Below, one piece after another: positions 36,301-48,399 of a DNA stretch of 64,000 nt. Under the pieces are notes generated by a model, which ran no database searches, had not been told where the DNA came from, and saw nothing but the letters and a program-made list of their open reading frames with translations. Source of the DNA: Bradysia coprophila (taxonomy: Eukaryota > Arthropoda > Insecta > Diptera > Sciaridae); NCBI RefSeq assembly GCF_014529535.1, contig NW_023503555.1:4774001-4838000 (forward strand). The letters are read 5' to 3'. Within the stretch, counting starts at the first letter, position 1, and every line of letters starts with the position of its first letter. The position numbers and the translations under genes are program-made.

Positions 36301-39217
36301 ATGCTTAAGTCTCGCAACGTATTTTGTGCCATTTTAATAATCAATTTTGCCTCGGTAATCTACTGTGAAGTTTTACGACAACCACCAACTCGAGTCGATA
36401 AATTAGTTTCGGATCATTTTGAAGTGACCGAACAATTGTGGACTTTGGTCGAAAACCGGGCGCCAAATGTTCTGGATGCTGTAAAGGAACTTTTCGATAG
36501 CATTCGCAATGATCAATTGAGTGACATGATGTCTTGGATACACATTTTCTTTGTTCATCCGTACGGCAACCAGTTAATGCAACTAACGCTCGACTTGTTC
36601 ACGTTGAAGCATAAGATCTCGTATCAAGGTATTGATCCTGAGGCAATAAAGGACGTAGGTGACTTCTACAATGCAACTAGACGAATAAGAAATGATACAA
36701 CGATGCTCTATGATATCACAGCAAACGATGAATTTTGGCAGGCTGCTCTGGAACGTTCGTTACCGTCGGTAGTGATTAATCAATTTTAGTTAAACAACAC
36801 TCGGAATTGGTCAGGTCTGACCTATATCTGATTTAATCTGACCTGAATTTACGTGAAATCTGATAATCGTAACCAGTCGCTTCAGTTTGAGGTATTACTG
36901 CCAATTCTTTAGGTAAAGCCTGACCGAATCTCAGGTAAATTCAGATCAGATCAAATGGGGTACATTTGTTAACAGGGCAGCTCGTAGCAGTTATTCAGTT
37001 TCAAGTCAACCAACGCACTCCAACAACAGGCACAGACACAAGAACCCATTTTTTTAACGATCATTTGGCCTCCTATTTTGTATGGAACGTCCGTAACGCA
37101 GTGGCCCATACCAACATAAAAAAAATGAATTTTTATGAGAATTTTAGACGACTGCGTCGTGGAGGCCTCTTATGTTCTCATGCCTGTTCTTGGAGTGCGT
37201 TGCCGTAACGCATATGCAGTGGGTGCCAACATAAAAAAAACCGAATTTATATGAGAATTTTGGACTATTGCGTCGTGGAGGCCTCTTATTTAAATTCTGT
37301 TCTTGTTCTTCGAGTCCGTTGAGTCAACAGATTCCTGACCGCTGTACCGAACCTTGTCAATTTAACGTTGATTTTTTCCTTTAGAAATTTTCGTGTTGGA
37401 CTGAGAAATTCTCCTCTCAACAAATGCTCCTACGGCACTACTTCTACATACAAGTTACGTACTTGAGGAACTACTTACGATTCCAACAACTTTACATGAC
37501 GGCCTACATAAAATTCACTGACGATGCTGACTTTAAATCACTAGCATTGCAGATATCTGAGGAATTCCGTGCGATATATACGTCGCTACGAATTACAGCC
37601 AAAAAGTACCTAACATTAGCACCGAAGGATATATTGGATTGTAACACGTGCAGTGATAAGCCTATGAACTACACGACTGTGACAAATTTTCTTCAAGGAT
37701 TAATTGATAATGAGGCGAATTTGAATCCAGACAGTAGTTGTTCGTCTCAGTGTTCTGATTACAAATACACGAAACACTTTCAGTGCCACCCTCAATCCCT
37801 TTGTGGTACGAACGAAGGTAACAACCTTCGTTGCAACGGTGTTATTAGAGATTGTAGCGACGTCGACACTAGTTTTTTCGGGTCATCCTTTGCCACTGCC
37901 GATGCGGATCTATGTTTGAATGACGTAAGAAACTTTCGTTGAAATTGATGTTTTGTGCATACGTGATTGAGACACATCTTCCATTTAACATTGAACTATA
38001 GCATGATCCGACTCGTCGATATGATGGCATCAAAATTGATGGCGAATTGGTTGCTGGAGATGATAATGAGCCTTGTCAAAAAATCGTAAATGTAAGTCGA
38101 AGCAAGATGTGAGTATGAGGCTAAAGAATTAAGTCCGATGATGCGCCACTTTGTTTTGCCCACGTAAAAAATTTCAATTTCGTTTCTGAATCTGTTACTT
38201 CTGTTCCTCTATCCGTTTCTCTGATTTCTCTCATTTCGTGTGCTATTTCAAATGGCAAATGAGAGTAAACAGAGAAAAGCAGAAGACCACCTTAGATACG
38301 AAAGTGGGATTTTTTACGTGTGCAAAACAGTACACTTTTGCATCTTTATCTAGGCAAAGTCATGGTGGAGTGGACTCTATAGATGTACGAATTGTTACTG
38401 TTTCTGTGATGAAAATACCACCATTTCGGAACGACATTTTAGCTTAAGAGACGTTGTGTCCAACATCCAAGAGAACAGGTAGGAAGCTAGGCTACAACAA
38501 CACTTTTCAAGATTCAGAAAATCTCTCGATCAAACTTGCAGAGTCATAACTGATGTCAGGATGAACAAAATCAACGGTGTCATACAGTTTGAAATCAAAG
38601 AGAGTTTTTTACGTCCATTTGCTGACACATTTAAAAGCGATGATTCAGGAATAGTTGACGGATGGCTGTCTGCGCCTGCATTTTCTGTTACAGCTCCAAA
38701 TGTAACGAAATCAGTCGATTATTACGAATTGACTTATGAAAATCGGTCGATGAATTTAGATGAAGTTAAACTTCCCAATGGTCTTGTGCTAACTGGAATC
38801 CGGTTTTGTGTGAAAAACGACCGTTTAACGATTGAAGTTCGTGGAACTGCCTTTGATTATACGACCGGGGTATTGGAACATTTAGAGGACAGCAAGTGGT
38901 ACTCTAATGTTAAGGGATCAAATGAATTCCTTTTTGATCCTTTGCACAAGCCCCGGAGGACGCATCTTTATGAAATTGTCTCTGTCACCAATTCGTATTT
39001 CAATTTTCGTCCAAGTGATTACGCTGTAGACATCGGACAAACTACGATTCCATTTATTGAAGTCCATTCGACCGAATCGAGATACTCGGGAGCACTGGCT
39101 GGTGTGGGTCTGCAGTACAAGAGTGGCAAAAGTACCAACAATTTTAAAGGTTACGTCCTTTCTGGTCACTATGTAACTACACAGTTAATAGCTTACGACG
39201 TCGTACCACACTTTTAG
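36301..39217 (+). CDS. DUF4803-family secreted protein, copy 2
   Basis: This is the tandem duplicate of the gene at 29241-33008, with the same five-exon model (36301-36768, 37385-37924, 38002-38091, 38354-38478, 38560-39217) and 626 aa. Exons 3-5 encode the same protein sequence as copy 1. The six replacements I see are V10A, R80I, Y84F, H88Y, S101T and A166S, so five of six lie in exon 1. Intron 1 is only 616 nt here because the inserted element of copy 1 is missing; it holds instead two tandem ~113-bp units. AATAAA at 39253 is the poly(A) signal. Both copies look intact and expressible, although splice sites were read by eye. Confidence 0.8.
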
Positions 39218-40461
39218 TTGTAAATTGGTTTGTTGCATCTTGCGGAATATGAAATAAAGATTGACTTCAGCCGCTTCACCTGGTCTGTTAGATAAAGTAA
39301 GCTGAGTTGTGGAGTTTGTAACGAACAGGAAGAATCTTTTTCCTGCACGACAAATGCACAAAAATATGAACGTGTCCTTTCACTATTTTGATAATTCCGT
39401 TTTCGAAGATCAAGAATCAGTCGGATGGGTTGCAATTGTCATGTTACTAATGACCAAAAAGGTGCCCCTCAGGTAAATTAAGTCGGCAGTGAGTTAGAGG
39501 ACATCCATGAATTCTGTCAGCACAAGAAAGGGGAGGGAGTTCGGACTCTAGTCTAAAAAATTGAATTTTCTTTTGTTCTCGGGCAGAGGAGACATGGCAA
39601 TTCGAAAAACGTTCACAAAGCCAATTACGTAATAGTTCGAATTTCTGGTCTTCAAAATGTGACGATCACTGCATGTCAAGTTATCTAAGTCTTAAAAACG
39701 ACTGATTTATGCTTGTAGGATCATATTAGGCTTGATTTCCACTTACCAAAAAAGTACTCTGTGTATACTCACGGTGAGCTTGAAAAAGGTCTAAATAAAA
39801 AAGTCGTTGCATACGAAATTTTTTTATGGATAATTATTAAGGACCATGCGTCGAGTTTATATCAATTATTAGCAAAAAAAGTTAACGGTACTTTTTTGAG
39901 AAAAGTCAATTTGAAAATATTGCCAACCCTACTGAAAGTTTTTGACTTGTGAAAGTCAATATATTTTGATGCCACATTCACCACTTGATAGCCTCACGTC
40001 TTACCTTTACAACGACACCTAATCGCTATGATCCGAACTGCATAGACCATTCTATTAGAGCTGACCCACCAATAACTGGTGCTACTCAAAATGTTATTAA
40101 GAAAGTATTTTTAGACCCGTACGAAGTACTGGGGTCTTATAGGTTTACACATACGTTTGTAACACGTCGAATTGGACTCCCTGAGTAAGGGGAAACCTAT
40201 TGTGGTTGTCTAGAGATGCCAAATCAGTGAAAAAAAATGTCCGTCTGTCCGTCTGTCTGTCTGCACGATAACTTGAGTAAAACGCATCCGATTTTGAAAA
40301 TTCTTTTTTTCTCGTTTGGTAATGTCAAAAGACAGGCTAAGTTCGAAGATGAGTGATTTTGGATCGACCCCTCCCGAGCTGTGGCCCAATAAGTGCTTTA
40401 CGGTTTTTCGAAGATATCTCCGGACATTTAAACGGTAAACTTGTAAGAGTGTTACGTCAAA

Positions 40462-40862
40462 TAATAGTATGTTGTGTTACAAGTATTGTAATGTTGATTT
40501 TTTCAGCACTAGACCCAAGTTTTCCGTACGAGCGGAGCGAGTAAGGAAAATTGGGTCGTGTGTTGAAAAAATCTCATTACAATACGTGTAACACATCATG
40601 CTTTGTGCCAACCGAGAATTGAAATAGACAAACGCACAAAAATTCAGAATTTTCATTGTAAACAATCACTCTTCGAATTTGATCGATCACGTTGCTTTGC
40701 ATTTTTTTTAAACGAATGCTGTAATAACTCATACGAATTTCATTTCAACACTGGTTTGAGTGTTGTAATAAGCCATGAAAACGGGTGTTGTAATTTTGGA
40801 CATTTCAATCTAGTTATCGATATTGAAATCCGTCGTATTTCAATTCTCGGTGGCACAAAAGG
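40462..40862. mobile_element. Composite foldback insertion specific to unit 2
   Basis: A hairpin at about 40468-40598 has arms of about 50 nt (GTGTTACAAGTATTGTAATG / CATTACAATACGTGTAACAC) and the loop GAGCGGAGCGAG. Next to it, 40600-40862 is bounded by inverted TTTGTGCCAACCGAGAATTG and its reverse complement. Unit 1 lacks all of it, so the insertion postdates the duplication. Confidence 0.65.
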
Positions 40863-40872
40863 TATTTACAAT

Positions 40873-41703
40873 CAGGCATGAGCGCCGACGGAGAAACCTC
40901 GGCGGTGGCTAGCCGAAAAAAATTTCTCGGCGGCGGCGAAAAAGTCGGCTTGAGCCGGCTTAAAACGGCTCGGCTGGAGGTTCCTTTTAACTTTTTTTCA
41001 AAATAAAAACGTTTACATAAATTCATGGAAAATGAACTAGTAAGCATGAAAATGAAATTGTACGGAAAGCGAAAATGTAGGTAGATTAGGTTGTTCAAAG
41101 TGCAAGTGGAACTGGTCTTGTTACAAGCAAGTCTCTAAGTCTAAGGTTCACTAACACGTCAAGTTTTATTGCCTCAAAACTTGAACTAAATGGAAAATCA
41201 TGCTCCGGTACACTCAATTAACTCATTAAGAAAATGGTTTTCGATAAGAAATCGAAAGCTCACGAAAATCAAGTAAAAATTGAAAAGAAAAAAAATCGAG
41301 AAAATTCGCAAAGATCGATAAAGTTTTCTTAAATTTGTGAATTAACTGATTGTGCGCCTTCGGCTCGTTCCGCAAAGGTCATACTTGCCAAAACAACAAA
41401 CTTAGAAGCGAGGACGTAATATACCATTCTGGAAAATTCATGAAAATTCAAGAAAATTTTCAAAATTTTCTTAATTTTGTAAAAAAAAATTCAAAAAGTA
41501 CTTGAGCTGCTTAGGATCAACAGGAATCTCCGTTTTCAAAATTATTTCACCCATTCACCTTTCGAAATCTTTATTTCATTTTCCAGCCGTTTCAAGCCGA
41601 CTTGAGCCGTGTTTTTGGCACCGGCTCGGCTGCGGCGCGGCTTGCTCAAAAATGGACGGCGTCGGCTTGATCGGAGGCTTATTTTCGGCGGCTCTCATGC
41701 CTG
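40873..41703. mobile_element. hAT-like non-autonomous element with 8-bp TSD (unit 2)
   Basis: Same element as at 34274-35092, here 831 bp with ends CAGGCATGAGCGCCG and CGGCTCTCATGCCTG. TTTACAAT flanks it on both sides (right copy 41704-41711). It is present at the same site in both units, so insertion preceded the duplication. Confidence 0.8.
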
Positions 41704-42299
41704 TTTACAATACCGATCGACAAAAAAAAAGTTTATGGAAATCGGATGACCGACTCGTGAGTTAGACCCCTTGGTGTGAAACAGGCACAGGGCGGCAAGC
41801 AGTTTTTGCTTGTAGGTCGTCCACATTTGAACATATTTCGTCTGTTTTAGCTTAATTAGATAGGTATTGACCGTACCAATCAGCTAGGTCTCTTGGAGTG
41901 AGCTCTTATCTGGCTACTCGGCCGTACAGTGAACGTGAAGTATTTTGTCAATATCTCGAGTAAATTTTGACCGAATTTCATGAATTTTTTTTTGTTTGAA
42001 AGGTATAAACGAATGTAAAGCGTCGGTACTATTTCCGGTCTCCTAACAAAATGGCTGCCGGTGGCCATATTGGATTTTAATAAAAGTGATATATCTTGGG
42101 AAAAATGGTACTCAGAGAGTTTCTGTTAACATGGAAATAATTTGTTATGTGTGTGGGGTGTTTCAGGCATTCCATATATGGACATCTATATATATATCGA
42201 TATTCACCTATATTGAGCTATATAATAGCATATTCATCTGTGAAATGTTTATTTATAGGAAAATATAGGTAAATATAGCGGTATATGGCTGTTTAAATA

Positions 42300-42497
42300 G
42301 CGTGGTAAATTTCTGCCATGTATAGAAGACCAACTAATACTTCCACCTTTCCACCTGGCATAATGTTTGTAAAACTGGTCTTTCTAGTCCGTCCCTTTAT
42401 TTTAAAACAAAATAAACACATTTTTTCGCGATTCTCCTCGTGAGAATCAATTTTCCTCAGTACACTTCTATCCATCCATGGCAGAAATTTACCACGC
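42300..42497. mobile_element. 198-bp foldback element
   Basis: Perfect 21-bp inverted ends (GCGTGGTAAATTTCTGCCAT plus one base, and its reverse complement at 42477-42497). It marks the end of recognisable E-element sequence. Confidence 0.65.
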
Positions 42498-42776
42498 TCG
42501 TTCTAAACCCTATTTTTTGCGCGCTCATGTGATTGTAAAGGCTCACATCAACTACGTGCCCACACTAACGGTTTAAAAACACATTGGCGTCACAGAATTC
42601 GACAAATTATTTTAGGCATTTAAGAACTTCCACTGAGAATGGTTGAATCGTAAACTGGTAAGCAATAGTAATGGATGTAATCAAACATATTTAACGTATT
42701 GTACAAAAATAAACGCAAATCCAAAGAAAATAGAGTAAAAAAATACTTTCTTGATCAATTTAATAACATTTTGAGT

Positions 42777-43093
42777 AGGACCAGTTATTGGTGGGTCAGC
42801 TCTAATAGAATGGTCTATGCAGTTCGGATCATAGCGAATGAGGTGTCGTTGTAAAGGTAAGACGTGAGGCTATCAAGTGGTGAATGTGGCATCAAAATAT
42901 ATTGACTTTCACAAGTCAAAAACTTTCAGTAGGGTTGGCAATATTTTCAAATTGACTTTTCTCAAAAAAGTACCGTTAACTTTTTTTGCTAATAATTGAT
43001 ATAAACTCGTCGCATGGTCCTAAATAATTATCCATAAAAAAATTTCGTATGCAACGACTTTTTTATTTAGACTTTTTTCAAGCTCACCGTGTA
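42777..43093. repeat. Inverted copy of the DUF4803 downstream repeat
   Basis: Reverse complement of 33560-33905 and 39770-40110 with few differences. With the copy at 39.8-40.1 kb it makes a large inverted repeat around the E-type element. Confidence 0.75.
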
Positions 43094-44983
43094 CTTGACA
43101 GGTCGCTCTCTCACGGCTCTTTCACTGAGTACTTTTTGTTGAGTGGAAACCATACTTTACACAAAGCAAATGAACCTGTTATGGATCTGTAATCCAGAAC
43201 AGAGAAGTTTGTGAAAATTTCGTTAAACTGCTCAGTTTTCTCAGATCTCGTCAAACAACTACAACTGAATCTATTTTCTGTTGACTACCAACACACTCGT
43301 GGTCGTTATTGCGGTACTATATTTTTGAAAAAGGATTCTGCTAGAATCTACATCAAAAGTAAACTAAAATCCATTATTTGAAAAACGCACGAATGTATGC
43401 TTTTCATCAAAGCATCGATGCTGTGTAAACCAATTAGAGAAAATAGACTAAATAAGTGGTTACTACACGTATGTACATATGCACTGCGAATGTAAACGTA
43501 CGGATCCAACTGCTTTACACAGATTTATTAAAGTTTCAATAACTGAACGCAATACATTTAGTGATTGCAATGCAAAAAAAATGATTAAAACTTTTTGAAA
43601 AGAACGTCTGAAAATTCTACCAATGTTGTAACATTGCCACTCATACACACACACACACCATTTATATTTATGGAAATATAACTTCGGTCTTCGTTATAAT
43701 TCATGTCCTCCGTAATATGTGCATGAGATGAGATATCCTATATATGACTTTGGGAAAAAGGTTTTCAGTAAATTGAATATCACAGAAACAAACTGGAAAG
43801 AACAAAGTCTCTCGTATGAATTATTAACCAACTTCATCATTATAACGCAAGAATAAAGCGATATTGAACTTACAATAGCGCTGAAGATTGTGGGTGGAGT
43901 GTTCATAAGCCATTGAAAATTTAATTCAATTTAATTCGAGTACATCAGTTCGTTGTTTTATCTTTCTGACATAAAATTTACTGTATTTACCAGCACAAAG
44001 GACTAGCAGGAGAATAAGTTTTTGAGGCTAATTAAGTTCTATGAGAGAACTTGTTCCACTCATATAATAAAGTAAATTCAATAGTGGTAGACGGTACAGT
44101 AATGCCTGCGTTTTTAGCAATAAATCCTGAAACTGATAGTATATGGTATGTTGCGTTTAACTGACGTGATAATGCTGGAAATATTGGTACGAAATCTTCA
44201 ACTTTTCCGTTTACTTTAAGCCACAGGATATTTTACTACATTTATTGTAAAATATCTATGTGCACACCCGTCGCACAAAATGAAAACTCTCTAAATGTTG
44301 CCATTTAGAAGACTTTTACCAACGGTTTTATCACGTTTTCACAGCACGGGGTTTCTTTACTTTGTTGTTTGTAACGGTATACGACTTAAGGTATGCGTTC
44401 GAGTTCAGTTTATATGTTTGCTGCCGGATTTCAAAATAAATGTTTTATGCATGAAAATGGTATTGGTCTGTTTGTCTTAAAAGTTTTCCTATCCTTTTTT
44501 TGATAATGCGAAATAAGCTCGTATGTACATCAAATAAGACGGAATTAGGTAGTTGTCGTTCTATTATTCTGCATTTATGTTGAAGGATCACAACTAAGTT
44601 AAAATTTCAGAACGAGGTACAGTATGAATAACACAGCTGCTGTTTTAACAGGAATCAAAGCACTGTGTTAGCATGAACGTAGAAAATATCCGGAAGTTAA
44701 TGAAACTGTTTTTTCTTTTCTTTTTGTAGAGATAGATGACTTGATTTCATTGTTTATGCTAGGAGCAGTGCTGTTGAAGAATGCACTCTTTGTTGAAAAG
44801 CCTACATTTGGGAGTTTTGTATTTTCGCTAATTTTCAAAAAAGAGATTTTTGTAAAAGATATCAGCGAAAATGCAGCACGCGTAAAAAATGCAGAGCATA
44901 TATATTCTCAGCGCTTCTTTAAAATCGGCAAGCACACCGTCATGTAATCGTTAAATCTGTTACTTCTTTTAGTGAGACTAACG
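43094..44983. other. Gene-free stretch
   Basis: No gene, RNA or clear repeat supported; a short CA run lies near 43645. Confidence 0.4.
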
Positions 44984-45472
44984 CGAGGAGGACCGCACTG
45001 AATTTGCAATTCTTTTTGCGACTCTTTTTTTCCGCGTGCAACTCTTTCTGCAACTCTTTTTTTCGGCGTGCAACTCTTTCTGCAACTCTTTTTATAAAAT
45101 GCAACTCTTTTTCATCGAATGCACCGATGGACCGAAAATCGGTGTTATTATCAGAGATAAAATTACTTGAATTCGATGAAGATAGAAATGAATGGTTGGC
45201 TGAATTGAATATAAAATGTATATAATCCACCAAATTTATTTATAGAATGAAGATCTTTTTTCTGTGTTAATTCCAGATTTTGAATGTGCAACTCTTTTGC
45301 AACTCTTGTGCAACTCTTTATTTTTGGCACATGCAACTCTTTTGCAACTCTATTTTTCCGCGTGCAACTCTTTTGCAACTCTTTATTTTTGCGTGCAACT
45401 CTTTTACAACTCTTTTTTCAGATTGCAACTATATGCAACTCTTTGCCACTCTTTTTAGTGCGGTCCCCCTCG
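44984..45472. mobile_element. 489-bp TIR element with 8-bp target duplication
   Basis: Ends CGAGGAGGACCGCACT and AGTGCGGTCCCCCTCG are inverted. GACTAACG flanks both sides (44976-44983 and 45473-45480). Most of the interior outside a unique centre is TGCAACTCTTTT repeats. The 8-bp duplication suggests hAT. Open frames are artefacts of the repeat. Confidence 0.8.
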
Positions 45473-45480
45473 GACTAACG

Positions 45481-45718
45481 TCTAAGTAAGTAAAGCTCTT
45501 AGATTATTTGTGTCGTCGTCGTTGACAACAGATGAATATCAGTTTCTAAACGGTCGATAGAACGGTTCAGGTGTTAAAAAAACTCCAATTTTTATACATT
45601 CATGCTTACAAATTTCGTGTGTTGTGTCTCTTAAGTTAACCTCACACAAATGCGACATACCTCCGGAGGCCTTTATAAAGGCTGGCCTTTATGTGTACAA
45701 TAGAAACGCATTGAGTTT
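45481..45718. other. Short gene-free stretch before the LINE
   Basis: Nothing supported. Confidence 0.35.
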
Positions 45719-46127
45719 TTAATTTAATTTAATTTAATTTATTTAAGCCAACGGCTGACACCTACTGGCTGTAATTTACAACATAAGAATTTACAAATAG
45801 AATAAGGTAAATTCATTAAGCAAAACCGGAGGTGAAATTCGGCCCAGTCGACCCGTCGGAGCCTCGTTTCGCCTTTTGCTTCGTCACTTGATTGAAACTG
45901 ATCGATCGCGTTCTATTTCGGAAATTCGCGGTCCAGCAGCGCACAACAGTCCACGTTCCATACACTGAATGATTGGGTAACCGGTCCATGAAAACAACTC
46001 GCATGATTCTCCATTCGTGTGATCGGTCCACGCAGTCAATATGGAATAAGAAAAGAGCAATTCTTAGAAAGTACAGTCAAGAAGACGTATGACAAGAACT
46101 ATGAATAACGACCGAAAAAGAAAATGA

Positions 46128-48383
46128 TCAGGTGGCAGAAAGAATAAATCCATGCCTTCTTAACGTCTGACTCGTCAGATGCATAGATTTAACCGACGAT
46201 CGAAAAGCGAACCGAGTAGTGGACGGGGTGAAAAGGTGTGCGAACACATTGAAGACTCTTGACAAGTAATTGATTGGCTCATATAGCCCGTAATTTACGC
46301 GGTGACTTTCAATGACCAGGTACCCAGTGTTGCGTAAAGGCCTGACTGGCTGATTAACACTCAACTTTGAGCGCAAACTGGGCGAGTCTACGCGGTCGCT
46401 GAGGACATCAAAGACAAACATTGCTGACAAATTGAGTCGTCTTCGTGCCAGTGATTCGATCTGGATCGACTCACACCTGCTCTCATACGAAGGAAGTTTG
46501 AAATTCTCATCCCTCTTAACGGTCCTCCTCAACGCGTATATAAGGAAGTTCTTCTGCACGGACTCGATTTTGTCACTATAGTTCTGGTAGTACGGAGACC
46601 AAACGACCGAGGCGTACTCAAGATGAGACCTGACATGAGCGAAGTAAACACTCTTAAGGGCTGCCACACTATGAAAATTTTTACAGATTCGCTTCACAAA
46701 TCCAAGCATCGAGTACGCTTTAGCTACAATGATATCCATGTGCCTGTTAAACGACAACTCCTCAGTGAGTGTTACTCCTAGATCGCGAACCTCCACAGCC
46801 CGTTTCAAGACAGAGCCGGCCACCCCATAAGCAAATCGCAACGGTTTCCGTTTTCGAAAAAAGGACATAGTGACGCATTTACTAACGTTGAGTTCCAGCG
46901 CATTCGCTTCAAACCATCGATTCAGAGCAAGCAAGTCTCTCTGAAGAGCGATGCAGTCTCTCAGCGTTTTTACCTCTCGGTATAATTTGAGGTCATCAGC
47001 GAACAACGAGCACTTTGAGAACCTGACTGCTTCCATGACATCGTTTATAAAGATCAAAAACAAGAGCGGACCTAAGTGGCTCCCTTGAGGAATACCAGAA
47101 GTCACTAAAAACGACTGTGACTTCCACCCCATCAACTTGACATATTGTTTACGATCAGACAGATACGATCGCAACCACCCCAACAGAGAAGAGTGCACTC
47201 CAAGTTCTCTAAGCTTACAAAGGAGAGAATCGTGTTGAACCCTGTCGAACGCTTTGCGCACATCCGTGTAAACAACATCCATCTGGTTACCTCTTTCCAC
47301 CACCCGAATTGCTTCGTGTACGAAATCAATCAAATTCGTCGATGTCGATCGACCCTTCATAAAGCCGTGCTGCGTTACCGAGATGATGGGTCTAAGCTTC
47401 TCTGTCAGAAGATTGCACACAACGGATTCAAACAGCTTGCCAAACGTAGGAAGAATTGCCACACCTCTATAACATTCTACATCTGACCGTGAGCCACTTT
47501 TGAAAATCGGAACTACGTACGATTCTTTCCAACGAGTTGGAAACGTCGATGACAAAGATAGATTAAAGATGAAATGCAGTGGCGTGGTTAGTGCAGTCGA
47601 ACAATTCTTCAACAAAAGCGGTGAAATATTGTCGGGTCCGTCTCCCTTCGATACGTCCACACTTTTTAGAGCTGTCACGATCTGTTCTTTGCTCAGTGAT
47701 AACGTTCCAATGTCGATACATTTCCTCAGTCCGAACTCTCTAGTCTCGTCTCGAGAGCCTTCAACAAAAACGTCTTTGAAAAACTCGGCAAATAAGTCGC
47801 ATTTACCTTGCATTGTCATAGCCCGATCCTCGCCGCGATGCATTAAGCTCGGGTAGCCAACTGTCTTCCTCATGATATTTACGTACGACCAAAATTTGGA
47901 TGGGTCCGAAGTCAGACTTTCCTCCGTCTTCTTAATGTACGAGTCATAAGCGCGTGACTGTGCAGCAGTGAACTGGTTCCTTAATGCGCAATAATTTAAG
48001 TAACACCCTGTGCATCCAGGGTGTTTCATTGAATTAACACAGTCCCTGTACTTCTTATGCGCCTTAGACTTCCTGTTCTTTAGCGTCAGCAGGGCCTTGC
48101 TGTACCATGGCGGATGGCTGTTCGAACCTTTCTTCTTGAATGGTACAAAGCGGTTGAAACCATCGGTCAGTAACTCATAAAAACGGTCAGTGACACTGTC
48201 AACGTTCAAAATTCCAGACAATTCGTCCTCCCAGTCTACTGAAGACAAGTAATCGTTGAGTTTATCAAAGTCCGCTTTCCTAAAATTGAATTCATGTTCG
48301 TCATAATTGAACTCAACAACATCATCAGAATCAAGAGAGAATTCAATCTCTAACGGCTCGTGGTAACCATCAACTCTTGACAT
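46128..48383 (-). CDS. LINE reverse transcriptase
   Basis: An uninterrupted 751-codon frame contains the RT core in order: KGDGPDNISPLLLKN, YRGVAILPTFGKLFE, QHGFMKGRSTSTNL, YTDVRKAFDRVQHD (motif A), GIPQGSHLGPLLFLIFIND (motif B), the catalytic FADDLKLY (motif C) and LNVSKCVTMSF. A C-terminal region with RSHLEYASVVWSPY follows. There is no RNase H domain. The first part (from 48383) belongs to the EN-RT linker and originally would have been read continuously from the endonuclease frame. All catalytic aspartates are present, so the enzyme part looks potentially functional. Confidence 0.85.
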   Translation of the reverse strand: MSRVDGYHEPLEIEFSLDSDDVVEFNYDEHEFNFRKADFDKLNDYLSSVDWEDELSGILNVDSVTDRFYELLTDGFNRFVPFKKKGSNSHPPWYSKALLTLKNRKSKAHKKYRDCVNSMKHPGCTGCYLNYCALRNQFTAAQSRAYDSYIKKTEESLTSDPSKFWSYVNIMRKTVGYPSLMHRGEDRAMTMQGKCDLFAEFFKDVFVEGSRDETREFGLRKCIDIGTLSLSKEQIVTALKSVDVSKGDGPDNISPLLLKNCSTALTTPLHFIFNLSLSSTFPTRWKESYVVPIFKSGSRSDVECYRGVAILPTFGKLFESVVCNLLTEKLRPIISVTQHGFMKGRSTSTNLIDFVHEAIRVVERGNQMDVVYTDVRKAFDRVQHDSLLCKLRELGVHSSLLGWLRSYLSDRKQYVKLMGWKSQSFLVTSGIPQGSHLGPLLFLIFINDVMEAVRFSKCSLFADDLKLYREVKTLRDCIALQRDLLALNRWFEANALELNVSKCVTMSFFRKRKPLRFAYGVAGSVLKRAVEVRDLGVTLTEELSFNRHMDIIVAKAYSMLGFVKRICKNFHSVAALKSVYFAHVRSHLEYASVVWSPYYQNYSDKIESVQKNFLIYALRRTVKRDENFKLPSYESRCESIQIESLARRRLNLSAMFVFDVLSDRVDSPSLRSKLSVNQPVRPLRNTGYLVIESHRVNYGLYEPINYLSRVFNVFAHLFTPSTTRFAFRSSVKSMHLTSQTLRRHGFILSAT

Positions 48384-48399
48384 TGGCGAGTATGAATTT

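Larger units (their letters stand above)
35931..41714. repeat. Segmental duplication, unit 2
   Basis: Partner of 28870-35100 in direct orientation. It lacks the intron-1 element of unit 1 but carries about 400 bp of extra foldback DNA at 40462-40862. Past 41714 it continues into the rest of the E-type element, whereas unit 1 is cut off there by a minisatellite. Confidence 0.9.
40125..42299. mobile_element. Inverted E-type element (unit 2), with nested insertions
   Basis: This is the reverse complement of the E-type element and longer than the unit-1 copy. It covers TAGACCCGTACGAAG at the left, then resumes at 41712 through CGATCGACAAAAAAAAAG and continues to the TATATA-rich part near 42290. 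It is interrupted by the composite insertion at 40462-40862 and the hAT-like element at 40873-41703, and cut at 42300 by another foldback element. Confidence 0.65.

Noticed and set aside
45004-45489. Cys/Phe/Leu-rich open frames
   Set aside because: They are translations of TGCAACTCTTTT repeats inside a transposable element.
47145-47856. Plus-strand frames of 113 and 118 codons
   Set aside because: Antisense shadows of the LINE reverse transcriptase.
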